Program-made: the position numbers and the translations under genes
The notes under the pieces: generated by a model
Told to the model about the DNA's origin: nothing
What the model saw: the letters and a program-made list of their open reading frames with translations, nothing else
The model's database searches: none
DNA from: Firmicutes bacterium UBA995
Lineage (GTDB): Bacteria > Bacillota > Sulfobacillia > UBA995
NCBI GenBank assembly: GCA_002291985.1
Contig: DBBB01000014.1
Span: 1-25,296 of the forward strand
DNA: 25,296 nucleotides
Direction of reading: 5' to 3'
Part shown: piece after piece, positions 7,884 to 15,569 of the stretch
Layout of the letters: each line of letters opens with the position of its first letter
Position numbering within the stretch: the stretch's first letter is position 1

Positions 7884-7909
7884 TGACAGTATTGCTGTCC
7901 GTCCACACA
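7884..7909 (+). repeat. 26-nt intergenic element, copy 1
   Basis: It matches the element at 24114-24139 in 24 of 26 bases and has the same orientation. Its first half contains a GACAG-N5-CTGTC inverted repeat; the second half ends GTCCGTCCACACA. It ends 16 nt before the -35 box of the promoter at 7926, between a divergent gene pair, as an activator or repressor site might. Confidence 0.6.
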
Positions 7910-7925
7910 AGATCCGCGACACTAC

Positions 7926-7954
7926 TTGACATTTCCTGATCACCTGGTTATGAT
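7926..7954 (+). promoter_or_regulatory. Sigma-A-type promoter for the WxL-like cassette
   Basis: The -35 box TTGACA (7926-7931, perfect) and the -10 box TATGAT (7949-7954) are separated by exactly 17 nt. Transcription would start near 7961 and leave a leader of about 117 nt before the GTG at 8078. Of the 336-nt spacer 7742-8077, this promoter, the 26-nt element and two hairpins are what I can identify. Confidence 0.85.
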
Positions 7955-7983
7955 TGTCTCAAAGTTGACCTCGCGGGCCAGGT

Positions 7984-8013
7984 GAAGCGCCCTGTGCGAA
8001 GGGCAATGGCTTC
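7984..8013 (+). other. Leader hairpin 1 upstream of the WxL-like gene
   Basis: In the mRNA leader, GAAGC (7984-7988) pairs with GCTTC (8009-8013), and the adjoining GCCC (7989-7992) pairs with GGGC (8001-8004). This leaves an 8-nt loop and a one-sided AATG bulge. I do not recognise a known riboswitch class. Confidence 0.5.
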
Positions 8014-8047
8014 TAACAGGCACGCAGGTTGGCAGAATGGCTTATGA

Positions 8048-8071
8048 TTCCTCCCTTTGGAAAGGAAGGGA
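8048..8071 (+). promoter_or_regulatory. Hairpin sequestering the ribosome binding site of the WxL-like gene
   Basis: The segment 8048-8058 can pair with 8061-8071 in 10 of 11 positions, with one C-A mismatch and a tight GG turn. The 3' arm is the AAGGAAGGG ribosome site that lies 7 nt before GTG 8078, so folding would hide it. This points to translational control of the first cassette gene. Confidence 0.6.
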
Positions 8072-8077
8072 CGTCCA

Positions 8078-8584
8078 GTGCGCAAGAGATTGAAGGCCAT
8101 GGGGATCCTGCTGGCGGGTCTTTTGCTGGCGATGCAGGCGGTTGCCGGGGTCGCCGGAGCCGCTCCCTCGGCTACGGGGACGACGGCCGTGACTTTCACA
8201 ATCGTCCCCCGGATCATGCTCATTCTGAGCACCGGTACGATCGCGGTCGGCAATGTTGAGCCGGGCGCTACGGCAGAATTGCTAGATCCGCTGACGACCA
8301 CGGTACGCAGCAACACTCCCTGGAGCTTGACGGCCTCCGCGCCCGATTTCACCGGTGTGGGAACGCCGCCACCGACCATCCCCATCACCCGGCTCAGCAC
8401 TCGTCCGGGGACGGCTCCTTACGTGCCAATGGTCGCTTCGCCCGGCACCGCAACGTTGCTCGCGGCCGGTCAGCCCCGAGGCGGCAACATCCAGCACGTC
8501 TGGGACTATCGCCTGGCCATCGAATGGACGGACGTCCCCGGCAGCTACTCGACCACTATCACCTACACCGCGACTGGCTCCTGA
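8078..8584 (+). CDS. Small exported WxL-domain-like protein
   Basis: A 168-residue protein with a clear signal peptide: a basic N-terminus (RKRLKAM), then a hydrophobic core to about residue 29 with an AGAA-type cleavage site. The mature part is all beta-type sequence. It contains GNVEPG, the motif PWSLTAS (Trp82-x-Leu84), and a closing YRLAIEWTDVPGSYSTTITYT strand pair. WxL domains of Gram-positive surface proteins have the same order (first WxL in a WTLTAS-like strand, second Trp near the C-terminus) and bind the cell wall without covalent attachment. Assignment is by motif and context, not by a full alignment. GTG 8078 is chosen because AAGGAAGGG lies 7 nt upstream and the signal peptide starts there. 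It is followed by a DUF916-like partner. Confidence 0.78.
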   Translation: MRKRLKAMGILLAGLLLAMQAVAGVAGAAPSATGTTAVTFTIVPRIMLILSTGTIAVGNVEPGATAELLDPLTTTVRSNTPWSLTASAPDFTGVGTPPPTIPITRLSTRPGTAPYVPMVASPGTATLLAAGQPRGGNIQHVWDYRLAIEWTDVPGSYSTTITYTATGS

Positions 8585-8600
8585 ACGGCTCTGAACGGCT
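8581..8600 (+). repeat. Tandem 10-bp duplication at the stop codon
   Basis: CTGAACGGCT occurs twice in a row; the first copy contains the TGA stop of the WxL-like gene. A partial third copy (GAAC) follows. It looks like a replication-slippage duplication. Confidence 0.6.
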
Positions 8601-8665
8601 GAACCTGCCCACCTGCGGGCATACGGCATACGAGGAATTACGGCGTCTGGGGGGAGGGGCGCAAG

Positions 8666-8695
8666 ATGGACTCTGGCCCCCTGAATGAAGGGTGA
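8666..8695 (+). CDS. Nine-codon leader ORF overlapping the DUF916-like start
   Basis: An ATG at 8666 encodes MDSGPLNEG and stops at TGA 8693-8695, which overlaps the GTG start of the next gene as a GTGA quartet. A strong G-rich ribosome site (GGGGGGAGGGG) lies just upstream of this ATG, whereas the GTG at 8692 has none at proper spacing. Translation of the short ORF would bring ribosomes to the main start. The peptide has no recognisable function. Confidence 0.5.
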   Translation: MDSGPLNEG

Positions 8696-9693
8696 ACCTG
8701 AGGCGCGCCGCCGGGATGATGACTGCGGTGGTCCTACTGGTTTTGCTCACCGCGACAGGGGAGGGGTCCACGGTGGTAGGCGTGGCGCCCTCCCGTCTGG
8801 CTTTTGATCTTCGGGCAGGCGATGTTCGAGTGTTCACCATCGCCTACGATAACCAGGGCGATGCCGAGTTGTCGGTCAGCGTCTATGCCTTGGATCTGCT
8901 CCGCCGGGTCGGCGGCGTCGTGCTACATGTCGAGCCCGAAGGGCCGCTGTCCGGCGGCAGCTGGGTTCGAGTTGAACCTGCCGCTTTTGTCGCCCCGCCC
9001 CAGTCGCGTACGACGGTCACGGTCACGGTGGAGGTACCCGCGGACATCCCCGACGGTGAGTATCACGCGGTGGTCTTCTTCGAGGCAGCACCCCCGGAAG
9101 GAGAGGCCACCTTGCGCCTCGGCGCCCGGGTAGGGTCGGTGCTCTACATGGCAGTGGGAGAAGACCTGCTTCGTCTCGCGGCCCTCGTGCCTTACGGCCG
9201 GGTACAGACACCGCAGGCAGCCGGCGCACCCTTCGTCTCCCGCCTCGTGTCCACGACCCGGGAACGTTTCCGAGCGGTAGTCATCGGTAACCGTCACGTG
9301 GCGCCGCTGGCTACCGGCCGGCCGCTCCGCATCTTCGTGCCCGCAGCCAATCTGGGCGCCATCCACATCCGCCCCGAAGGCCGGGTGAGGGTTACGGCAG
9401 CCGGTCACCAGCGCGAGTTCCGTCATCTCGGCGAGGTGATCCTGGCAGGCGATGCGCGGGTCATGGAGTTCTTGTGGGACGATCCGCCTTTCATGGGAAT
9501 GGCCCGGGTGGAGATCGAAGTGGACTACGGTGGCGAGGGCATCCTGACGGCGGCTTCGCGCACCCTCATCCTGCCCCTTGACCTGGTGGCGGGCCTGACC
9601 CTGATCGTGTTTGGACTGCGGCTCTTCGGCATCCGGGGCATCACCATCCACCGCGTGCCCAGAGGAGGCGGTACCCGTGCCCCCTCGGGCTGA
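8692..9693 (+). CDS. Membrane-anchored DUF916-like (WxL-interacting) protein
   Basis: A 333-residue exported protein. A signal peptide (MMTAVVLLVLLTATGEG) is followed by an Ig-like N-terminal domain: VVGVAPSRLAFDLRAGDVRVFTIAYDNQGDAELSV, split here only by normal strands, then VEPAAFVAPPQSRTTVTV and IPDGEYHAVVFFEAAP. This layout is typical of the DUF916 peptidoglycan-binding domain. A second beta domain (about 165-285) corresponds in place to DUF3324. One C-terminal helix (about LILPLDLVAGLTLIVFG) and a basic tail anchor it in the membrane. In known WxL loci such proteins bind WxL proteins at the wall. Start GTG 8692 is coupled to the leader ORF; ATG 8716 is an alternative. It lies between the two WxL-like genes. 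Confidence 0.75.
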   Translation: MNLRRAAGMMTAVVLLVLLTATGEGSTVVGVAPSRLAFDLRAGDVRVFTIAYDNQGDAELSVSVYALDLLRRVGGVVLHVEPEGPLSGGSWVRVEPAAFVAPPQSRTTVTVTVEVPADIPDGEYHAVVFFEAAPPEGEATLRLGARVGSVLYMAVGEDLLRLAALVPYGRVQTPQAAGAPFVSRLVSTTRERFRAVVIGNRHVAPLATGRPLRIFVPAANLGAIHIRPEGRVRVTAAGHQREFRHLGEVILAGDARVMEFLWDDPPFMGMARVEIEVDYGGEGILTAASRTLILPLDLVAGLTLIVFGLRLFGIRGITIHRVPRGGGTRAPSG

Positions 9694-10972
9694 CCGGCGA
9701 AGCATGAGGTTCCTCGCGGTCCTCCTGCTGATCGCCGGGTTAGGTATCATGGGGTCTAGCCCGGGAGCGGGCCAGCTTTTGCCACCCATCGCCGAACTCG
9801 GGCTGGTCCTCGTCGCCCCGACGGTCGACTTTGGGCCTGTCGAGCCGGGCGTTCACCAGCGCCCGCTTGGGATGCAGGTGCTTGCCGGGCTGCCCTGGCG
9901 GTTGCTGGCGAGTTGTCCGCCGCTTGAAGGGGTGGCGGTCGCGGTCTCCGCCGACGGATCGCCCTGGACACCTCCCCTGTCGCTCATCCCCCATCCGGTG
10001 CTTGATGACCAGCCGGCGACAACCGGCCTGTGGCGGCAGCTTGGGGTGACGCTTCAGCTCAGCCTCGACTGGTCCCTCCCGCCCGGGAACTGGTCCTTGC
10101 CCGTCAACTGGCGGGCCGAGTTCACCGACCGCACGCCTCCCATCGTCACGTCCTTCACCGTCAACGGTGGGGCCCTCTTTACCCGCTTCCGGGACGTAAC
10201 GCTGGCCATGGTGGTCGAAGACCCGTCGGGCGTGGGGTCGATGCGCTTCGCCGAGGGCGCCCTGCCTTTCGGCGACTGGGCGAACTTCGCCAGCCCCACG
10301 CCTTACACGCTGAGCGCGGGCGATGGCCTGAAACGGGTGACCGCCCAGTTCCGCGACCGCGCGGGCAACGTAACCGACGGCCACTGGGCGGAGATCACCC
10401 TGGACACGGCGCCCCCCGTCATATCCGGCGTGGCGGCAGGCGACTTCGGCGCCACCTCTGCGACGGTGACCTGGACGACGAACGAGCCGTCTTCGAGCCA
10501 GGTGGAGTACGGGCTCACGATGGCGTACGGCCTCCTGTCTCCCTTGTTCCCTGGACCGGTGACCGCGCACAGCGTGACCCTCACCGGGCTCACGTCCGGG
10601 ACAGTCTATAACTACCGGGCCAGATCCGTCGATCGGGCGGGCAACGAGGCCATGTCCGGCAACTTCCTGTTCCGGACGGCGCTTGCACCCCCGGTGAATC
10701 TGACGGCGGCTATCATTGGACGTCATGTCGACCTCGACTGGGATCCGAGCCCCTCCCCGGGCGCCATCACCTACCGGGTATGGCGGCGGAACGTCCAGGC
10801 GGGCGAGACGGCGTTTACCATTATCGCCACGCGCGGACCTACCAGGTACCGTGATAGGAGGGTGTTGCCTCTGAGTGGTCCTTACCATCTCGAATACCGC
10901 ATCACCGCCTACCGCACCGGCTACCCGGAGAGCGTGCCCTCCAACACCGTGACCGTCCAGGGCGTCAGGTGA
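9677..10972 (+). CDS. Exported WxL-like module with Ig-like and FN3 domains
   Basis: A 431-residue protein. The signal peptide spans about 10-32 (MRFLAVLLLIAGLGIMG). Residues 40-150 form a module with the same landmarks as the small upstream protein: VDFGPVEPG, PWRLLAS (Trp74-x-Leu76), and LSLDWSLPPGNWSLPVNWRAEF. An Ig-like domain follows (about 152-248; DRTPPIVTSFTVNGG and FRDRAGNVTDG). Two fibronectin type III-like domains come next: about 249-335 (ATVTWTTNEPSSSQVEYG) and 337-431 (VDLDWDPSPSPGAITYRVWR). No sortase motif or C-terminal helix is seen, so wall attachment would rest on the WxL-like module or its partner. Start GTG 9677 has AGAGGAGG 8 nt upstream and overlaps the preceding gene by 17 nt. 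Confidence 0.8.
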   Translation: MPPRADRRSMRFLAVLLLIAGLGIMGSSPGAGQLLPPIAELGLVLVAPTVDFGPVEPGVHQRPLGMQVLAGLPWRLLASCPPLEGVAVAVSADGSPWTPPLSLIPHPVLDDQPATTGLWRQLGVTLQLSLDWSLPPGNWSLPVNWRAEFTDRTPPIVTSFTVNGGALFTRFRDVTLAMVVEDPSGVGSMRFAEGALPFGDWANFASPTPYTLSAGDGLKRVTAQFRDRAGNVTDGHWAEITLDTAPPVISGVAAGDFGATSATVTWTTNEPSSSQVEYGLTMAYGLLSPLFPGPVTAHSVTLTGLTSGTVYNYRARSVDRAGNEAMSGNFLFRTALAPPVNLTAAIIGRHVDLDWDPSPSPGAITYRVWRRNVQAGETAFTIIATRGPTRYRDRRVLPLSGPYHLEYRITAYRTGYPESVPSNTVTVQGVR

Positions 10973-11014
10973 CACTCTCGGGCGCCGAGGTCGCCGATCC
11001 GCCGCAGGAGCCCG

Positions 11015-11038
11015 GCCAGTGCGACGAGAATTACTGGC
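11015..11038. repeat. Inverted repeat upstream of hutH
   Basis: GCCAGT (11015-11020) and ACTGGC (11033-11038) are separated by 12 nt in the 102-nt spacer before hutH. The half-sites equal those of the palindrome at 5287. It may be an operator or chance. No promoter is recognisable in this spacer. Confidence 0.3.
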
Positions 11039-11074
11039 TGGAGATGGGAAGCCAGGGGGGCGGCGATCGACACC

Positions 11075-12598
11075 TTGCTGGAACTGGACGGTCACGGGCT
11101 GACGCTGGATGACCTGCAACAGGTCGTGTTGGGGCAGAAGGGGGCGCGGCTGGCGCCTCGGGCTCGCGAGCGGGTAACGGCCACCCGCAACCTGGTTGAG
11201 CAGTTCGTCGCCCAGGGTCGCGTCATTTACGGGGTCACCACCGGCTTCGGCAGCTTCAGCGAGGTGAGCATACCCCCGGACCTGCTACGGAAGCTTCAAC
11301 GCAACCTCCTCCTGAGCCACGCCGCCGGGGTGGGCGATCCCCTGCCCGAACCGGCGGTCCGGGCGATGCTCCTGCTTCGAGCGAACTCTCTGGCCGGCGG
11401 TCACTCGGGCGTGCGCCCGGAAGTGATCGACGCCCTGCTCGCTTTGCTTGAACACCACCTGCACCCCGTCATACCCGCCCAGGGCTCGCTGGGGGCGAGC
11501 GGTGATCTGGCGCCCCTCGCCCATCTCGCTCTACCCCTGATCGGGAAGGGGGAAGTTTGGGACCGCGGGCGCCGCGTTCCCGCGGCCCAGGCCCTGGCGC
11601 AAGCCGGTCTTGAGCCGCTTACCCTCGAAGCCAAAGAAGGGCTGGCCCTGATCAACGGCACCCAGCTCATCACCGCCCTGGGCGCACTGGCCATACTGGG
11701 GGCCGACCGGATCAGCCGGACCGCGGACGTGGCCGCGGCGCTCACCACCGAGGCCTTGCGGGGAACCGATGCCTGCTTTGCCGATCGCTTCGCGGCCGTG
11801 CGCCCCCATCCCGGACACCGCCGGGCGGCTGCTAACCTGCGCCGGCTCGTGGCGGGCAGCGAACTCATCGCCCGGCCGGGCGAAGTTCGGGTGCAAGATC
11901 CCTACTCCCTGCGATGTGCCCCCCAGGTGCATGGCGCCGGCAAGGATGGGCTGACCCATGTCCGGCAAGTGCTGGAAGTAGAGATCAATGCCGTCACCGA
12001 CAACCCGCTGCTCTTCCCCGAGGATGGCCTGGTGGTATCCGGAGGCAACTTCCACGGTCAACCGCTGGCCTTGACCCTGGACTACCTGGCCATGGTCCTG
12101 GCCGAGTGGTCGAGCATCGCCGAGCGGCGAATCGAGCGCTTGCTCAACCCCCAGTTGAGCGGCTTGCCGGCCTTCCTGGTGGAAGAGGGCGGACTGAATT
12201 CCGGCTTCATGCTGGCGCACTACACGGCGGCTGCCCTGGTTTCGGAGAACAAGGTGCTGTGCCACCCGGCCGGCGTGGACTCCATCCCCGTCTCCGCCAA
12301 CCAGGAGGACCATGTGAGCATGGGCGCCTTCGCCGCGCGCAAGGCAAACGAAGTACTGGCAAATACGGAACGGGTGGTGGCCATCGAGCTGCTGTGCGCC
12401 GCCCAGGCGCTGGAATTCCGGGGCGTGGCTCGGGCAGGACCGGCCGGGCGCGCTGCCCATGCCGCCATTCGCCGGGTGGTGGCGTGGCGGGAGGCCGACC
12501 GCTTGCTCAGCCCGGAGATCGAAGCCGTGGCGGGCCTTGTCCGTTGCGGCTGCCTGCTCGACGCCGTAGAGGGCGTTACCGGCAGGCTCGAGGCTTGA
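11075..12598 (+). CDS. hutH: Histidine ammonia-lyase HutH
   Basis: It converts L-histidine to urocanate and ammonia in the cytoplasm, the first step of the hut pathway. The 507-residue length is normal. The MIO prosthetic group forms from Ala-Ser-Gly (141-143) in GSLGASGDLAPLAH. Other family blocks are YGVTTGFGSF, ANSLAGGHSGVRPEV, the QDPYSLRCAPQVHG active-site stretch, EINAVTDNPL, and NQEDHVSMG. Start TTG 11075 is the only standard start near the family N-terminus; a G-rich run lies 14 nt upstream, so initiation may be modest. It precedes hutU by 33 nt and is probably cotranscribed with it. Confidence 0.97.
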   Translation: MLELDGHGLTLDDLQQVVLGQKGARLAPRARERVTATRNLVEQFVAQGRVIYGVTTGFGSFSEVSIPPDLLRKLQRNLLLSHAAGVGDPLPEPAVRAMLLLRANSLAGGHSGVRPEVIDALLALLEHHLHPVIPAQGSLGASGDLAPLAHLALPLIGKGEVWDRGRRVPAAQALAQAGLEPLTLEAKEGLALINGTQLITALGALAILGADRISRTADVAAALTTEALRGTDACFADRFAAVRPHPGHRRAAANLRRLVAGSELIARPGEVRVQDPYSLRCAPQVHGAGKDGLTHVRQVLEVEINAVTDNPLLFPEDGLVVSGGNFHGQPLALTLDYLAMVLAEWSSIAERRIERLLNPQLSGLPAFLVEEGGLNSGFMLAHYTAAALVSENKVLCHPAGVDSIPVSANQEDHVSMGAFAARKANEVLANTERVVAIELLCAAQALEFRGVARAGPAGRAAHAAIRRVVAWREADRLLSPEIEAVAGLVRCGCLLDAVEGVTGRLEA

Positions 12599-12631
12599 AC
12601 GGCCGTGAGGGCCGATGAGGGAGGCGGACAG

Positions 12632-14290
12632 GTGATCGCCAAAGAGGTGCGGGCGCCGCGGGGGAAGACGCTGAGCTGCAAGGGCTGGCCGCAAGAGGCC
12701 GCCATGCGCATGTTGATGAATAACCTGGACCCGGACGTCGCCGAGAAACCCGAAGAACTCATCGTATACGGTGGCTCCGGCAAGGCCGCCCGCAACTGGG
12801 ACTGCTACGCGGCCCTGGTGCGCACGCTCCGGGAACTCGAGGACGATGAGACGCTGCTGGTACAATCGGGCAAGCCGGTCGGCGTGTTTCGCACCCATCG
12901 TCTTTCCCCCCGGGTGTTGATCGCCAATTCGCTGCTGGTGCCCCGATGGGCTACCTGGAAACACTTCTGGGAACTCGAGGACCGGGGGCTAATGATGTAC
13001 GGGCAAATGACCGCGGGCTCGTGGATTTACATCGGCACCCAGGGCATCATCCAGGGAACGTATGAGACGCTCGCCGAGGTCGCCCGCCGCCATTTCGGCG
13101 GGACGCTGAAGGGCAAGATCCTCCTCACCGCCGGTCTCGGAGGGATGGGGGGCGCCCAGCCCCTGGCCGTCACCATGAACGAGGGCGTGGCCATCGTGGT
13201 CGAGGTGGACGAGCGGCGCGCCCTCCGCAGAGTACAGAACGGTTTCTGCGACGAGATCACCGCCGACCTCGACGACGCCCTGCATCGCGCGGACCTGGCC
13301 CGCAAACGAGGGGAGGCGGTGTCAATAGCCCTCATTGGCAACGCCGCCCTGACCCACCGGGAGTTTGCCCGCCGGGGTTTCGTCCCCGACATCGTCACCG
13401 ACCAGACCTCGGCCCACGACCCCCTGCGCGGCTATGTGCCGCCTGGCCTTTCGGTTGCCCAATCGGCGGAACTGGCCCAAAAGGACCCCGAGGAACACGT
13501 GCGCCAGGCGATGGTCGGCATGGCCATGCACTGCCAGGCGATTGTGGACTTCCAGCGGGATGGGGCGGTAGCTTTCGACTACGGCAACAACCTCCGGGCA
13601 AACGCCCTGCAGGCGGGCGTCAAGGAGGCCTTCTCCTATCCCGGGTTCGTGCCCGCCTATATCCGCCCCCTGTTCTGCAGGGGCAAGGGGCCATTCCGCT
13701 GGGTGGCCCTGTCGGGCGAACCCGCCGACATCCACCGTACCGACCAGACGGTGCTCGAAACCTTCCCCGAAGATGAGAGCCTGGCGCGCTGGATTCGCAT
13801 GGCCCAGCAGAGGATACCCCTTCAGGGCCTGCCTGCCCGCATCTGTTGGCTTGGCTACGGCGAGCGCGATCTCCTCGGCGTCCGTTTCAACGAACTGGTC
13901 CGCAAGGGCGAGGTCAGTGCCCCGCTGGTAATCGGCCGTGACCACCTGGATGCCGGTTCGGTTGCCTCGCCTTACCGGGAAACCGAAGGCATGCGCGACG
14001 GCAGCGACGCCGTCGCCGACTGGCCCATACTCAATGCCCTTTTGAACACGGCGGCCGGCGCAACCTGGGTATCGGTACACCATGGCGGGGGCGTGGGCAT
14101 CGGTTACTCGCTGCACGCAGGCATGGTGGTAGTGGCGGACGGAACCCGGGAAGCGATGGGACGCCTTGAGCGGGTGCTGACCACCGACCCGGGCACGGGA
14201 GTCATGCGTCACGCCGATGCCGGCTATCCCGAAGCGCAGGAGGTAGCCAGGCAACAAGGCATTAAATTGCCCATGGTCGAGGAGCAGTAA
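12632..14290 (+). CDS. hutU: Urocanate hydratase HutU
   Basis: An NAD-dependent enzyme that adds water to urocanate to give 4-imidazolone-5-propionate. The 552-residue length matches the family (about 550-560). Visible blocks are the N-terminal QEAAMRMLMNNLDPDVAE, IVYGGSGKAARNW, QSGKPVGVFRTH, the NAD-binding TAGLGGMGGAQP, DQTSAHDPLRGYVP, RICWLGYGERDLLG around the conserved cysteine, and VSVHHGGGVGIGYS near the end. Start GTG 12632 has GGGAGG 7 nt upstream and gives the usual N-terminus. GTG 12605 is in frame but adds residues with no family match. It sits between hutH and hutI in pathway order. Confidence 0.97.
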   Translation: MIAKEVRAPRGKTLSCKGWPQEAAMRMLMNNLDPDVAEKPEELIVYGGSGKAARNWDCYAALVRTLRELEDDETLLVQSGKPVGVFRTHRLSPRVLIANSLLVPRWATWKHFWELEDRGLMMYGQMTAGSWIYIGTQGIIQGTYETLAEVARRHFGGTLKGKILLTAGLGGMGGAQPLAVTMNEGVAIVVEVDERRALRRVQNGFCDEITADLDDALHRADLARKRGEAVSIALIGNAALTHREFARRGFVPDIVTDQTSAHDPLRGYVPPGLSVAQSAELAQKDPEEHVRQAMVGMAMHCQAIVDFQRDGAVAFDYGNNLRANALQAGVKEAFSYPGFVPAYIRPLFCRGKGPFRWVALSGEPADIHRTDQTVLETFPEDESLARWIRMAQQRIPLQGLPARICWLGYGERDLLGVRFNELVRKGEVSAPLVIGRDHLDAGSVASPYRETEGMRDGSDAVADWPILNALLNTAAGATWVSVHHGGGVGIGYSLHAGMVVVADGTREAMGRLERVLTTDPGTGVMRHADAGYPEAQEVARQQGIKLPMVEEQ

Positions 14291-14294
14291 ACCC

Positions 14295-15569
14295 ATGCGC
14301 CGGGTGTTCAAACACATCGGCCGCCTGGTGACGCTGGGCGAGTTCGGAGAAGGCCCGGCTCGAGGCCCCATCCCTCAACTGGTAACGGTAGCCGACGGTT
14401 TCCTGGTGGCGGAAGATGGGCGAATCCGACGGGCGGGCTCGATGCGTGACTACGAGCCTGGCTGGGAGGAAGGGGCCGCCGAAGTACGGTCCTTGCCCGG
14501 CCTGCTGGTCACCCCCGGCCTCATCGACCCACACACCCACACGGTGTTTGCCGGATGGCGGGCGGACGAGTTCGCCCGCCGGTTGCAAGGTGTGAGCTAC
14601 CAGGAGATCATGGCTTCAGGCGGCGGCATCCTGCGCACCGTCGCCGCGACCCGGGCGGCATCAGAAGAGGAACTCTTTGAGCTGGGCATGAACCGGCTGG
14701 ACCAGATGCTGCGCCGGGGCGTGACCACGGTGGAGATCAAGAGCGGGTACGGACTGGATCTGGACACCGAACTCCGGCAACTCCGGGTGAACCGCCGGCT
14801 CGACCGGTCCCACCCCGTCGATGTGGTTTCGACTTACATGGGCGCTCACCTGGTTCCGCCCGAGTACCGCGCCAGCCCCGAGGCCTACGTCGATTTCGTG
14901 GTCGGAGAGGTGCTGCCGGCCGTTCGCGCCGGAGGATTGGCGGAGTTCTGCGATGTGTTCTGCGATGCGGGTGCTTTCGACCTCGACCAGGCTCGCCGTA
15001 TCCTGCGAAGAGCGGCGGAACTCGGCATGGGCGCCAAACTGCATGCCGATGAACTGGAGGGGTCAGGCGGGGCCGAACTCGCAGCGGAACTCGGCGCCAT
15101 CAGCGGCGACCACCTCTTACGCGTGTCAGAAGCGGGGGTAGAGGCGCTGGCCGCGGGTGTGACGGTGGCGGTGCTTTTGCCGGGCACGTCCTTCTTCCTG
15201 CGGGTGGCGCCCGCGCCCGCCCGGCGGCTGATCGACCGGGCAATTCCCGTGGCCCTCGCCACCGATTTCAACCCCGGAAGTTGCCCCCTGATCGACTTGC
15301 GCATGGCGATGACCCTTGGCTGCGTCAGCCTCAACCTGACTCCAGCAGAAGCGCTGGTAGCCGTCACCCTCAACGCCGCCCACGCCGTCGGCCAAGGGGC
15401 AGCCATCGGTAGCCTGCGCGAGGGTAAGTACGCGGACTTCGTGGCGTGGAGTTGCCCCGACTACACCCATCTCCCCTATTTCCTGGGCTCTGACCTGGTC
15501 GAGGCGGTATACAAGCGCGGGCAAGCGGTGTTCAGACGCCCTCAGCCCTGCAGTTCGCTGCGGACGTAG
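14295..15569 (+). CDS. hutI: Imidazolonepropionase HutI
   Basis: A metal-dependent amidohydrolase that opens 4-imidazolone-5-propionate to N-formimino-L-glutamate. It has 424 residues. The metal motif DPHTHTVFAG holds His80 and His82; further family blocks are VEIKSGYGLDLDTELRQL, STYMGAHLVPPEY, KLHADELEGSGGAELAAELG, GDHL, and ATDFNPGSCPL with the metal aspartate. ATG 14295 is 4 nt after the hutU stop and has GAGGAG about 10 nt upstream. No hutG, hutF or formiminotransferase gene follows; the next gene is convergent ileS, so formiminoglutamate must be handled by genes elsewhere. Confidence 0.97.
   Translation: MRRVFKHIGRLVTLGEFGEGPARGPIPQLVTVADGFLVAEDGRIRRAGSMRDYEPGWEEGAAEVRSLPGLLVTPGLIDPHTHTVFAGWRADEFARRLQGVSYQEIMASGGGILRTVAATRAASEEELFELGMNRLDQMLRRGVTTVEIKSGYGLDLDTELRQLRVNRRLDRSHPVDVVSTYMGAHLVPPEYRASPEAYVDFVVGEVLPAVRAGGLAEFCDVFCDAGAFDLDQARRILRRAAELGMGAKLHADELEGSGGAELAAELGAISGDHLLRVSEAGVEALAAGVTVAVLLPGTSFFLRVAPAPARRLIDRAIPVALATDFNPGSCPLIDLRMAMTLGCVSLNLTPAEALVAVTLNAAHAVGQGAAIGSLREGKYADFVAWSCPDYTHLPYFLGSDLVEAVYKRGQAVFRRPQPCSSLRT

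Noticed and set aside
7955..8077. Resemblance of the leader to a cyclic-di-GMP type I riboswitch (CACGCAGG stretch)
   Set aside because: The second core block and the helix order of that class are missing.
10969..11112. A 47-codon plus-strand ORF starting GTG that overlaps the FN3 gene stop
   Set aside because: The frame has no recognisable motif, runs into hutH, and has no good ribosome site; probably chance.
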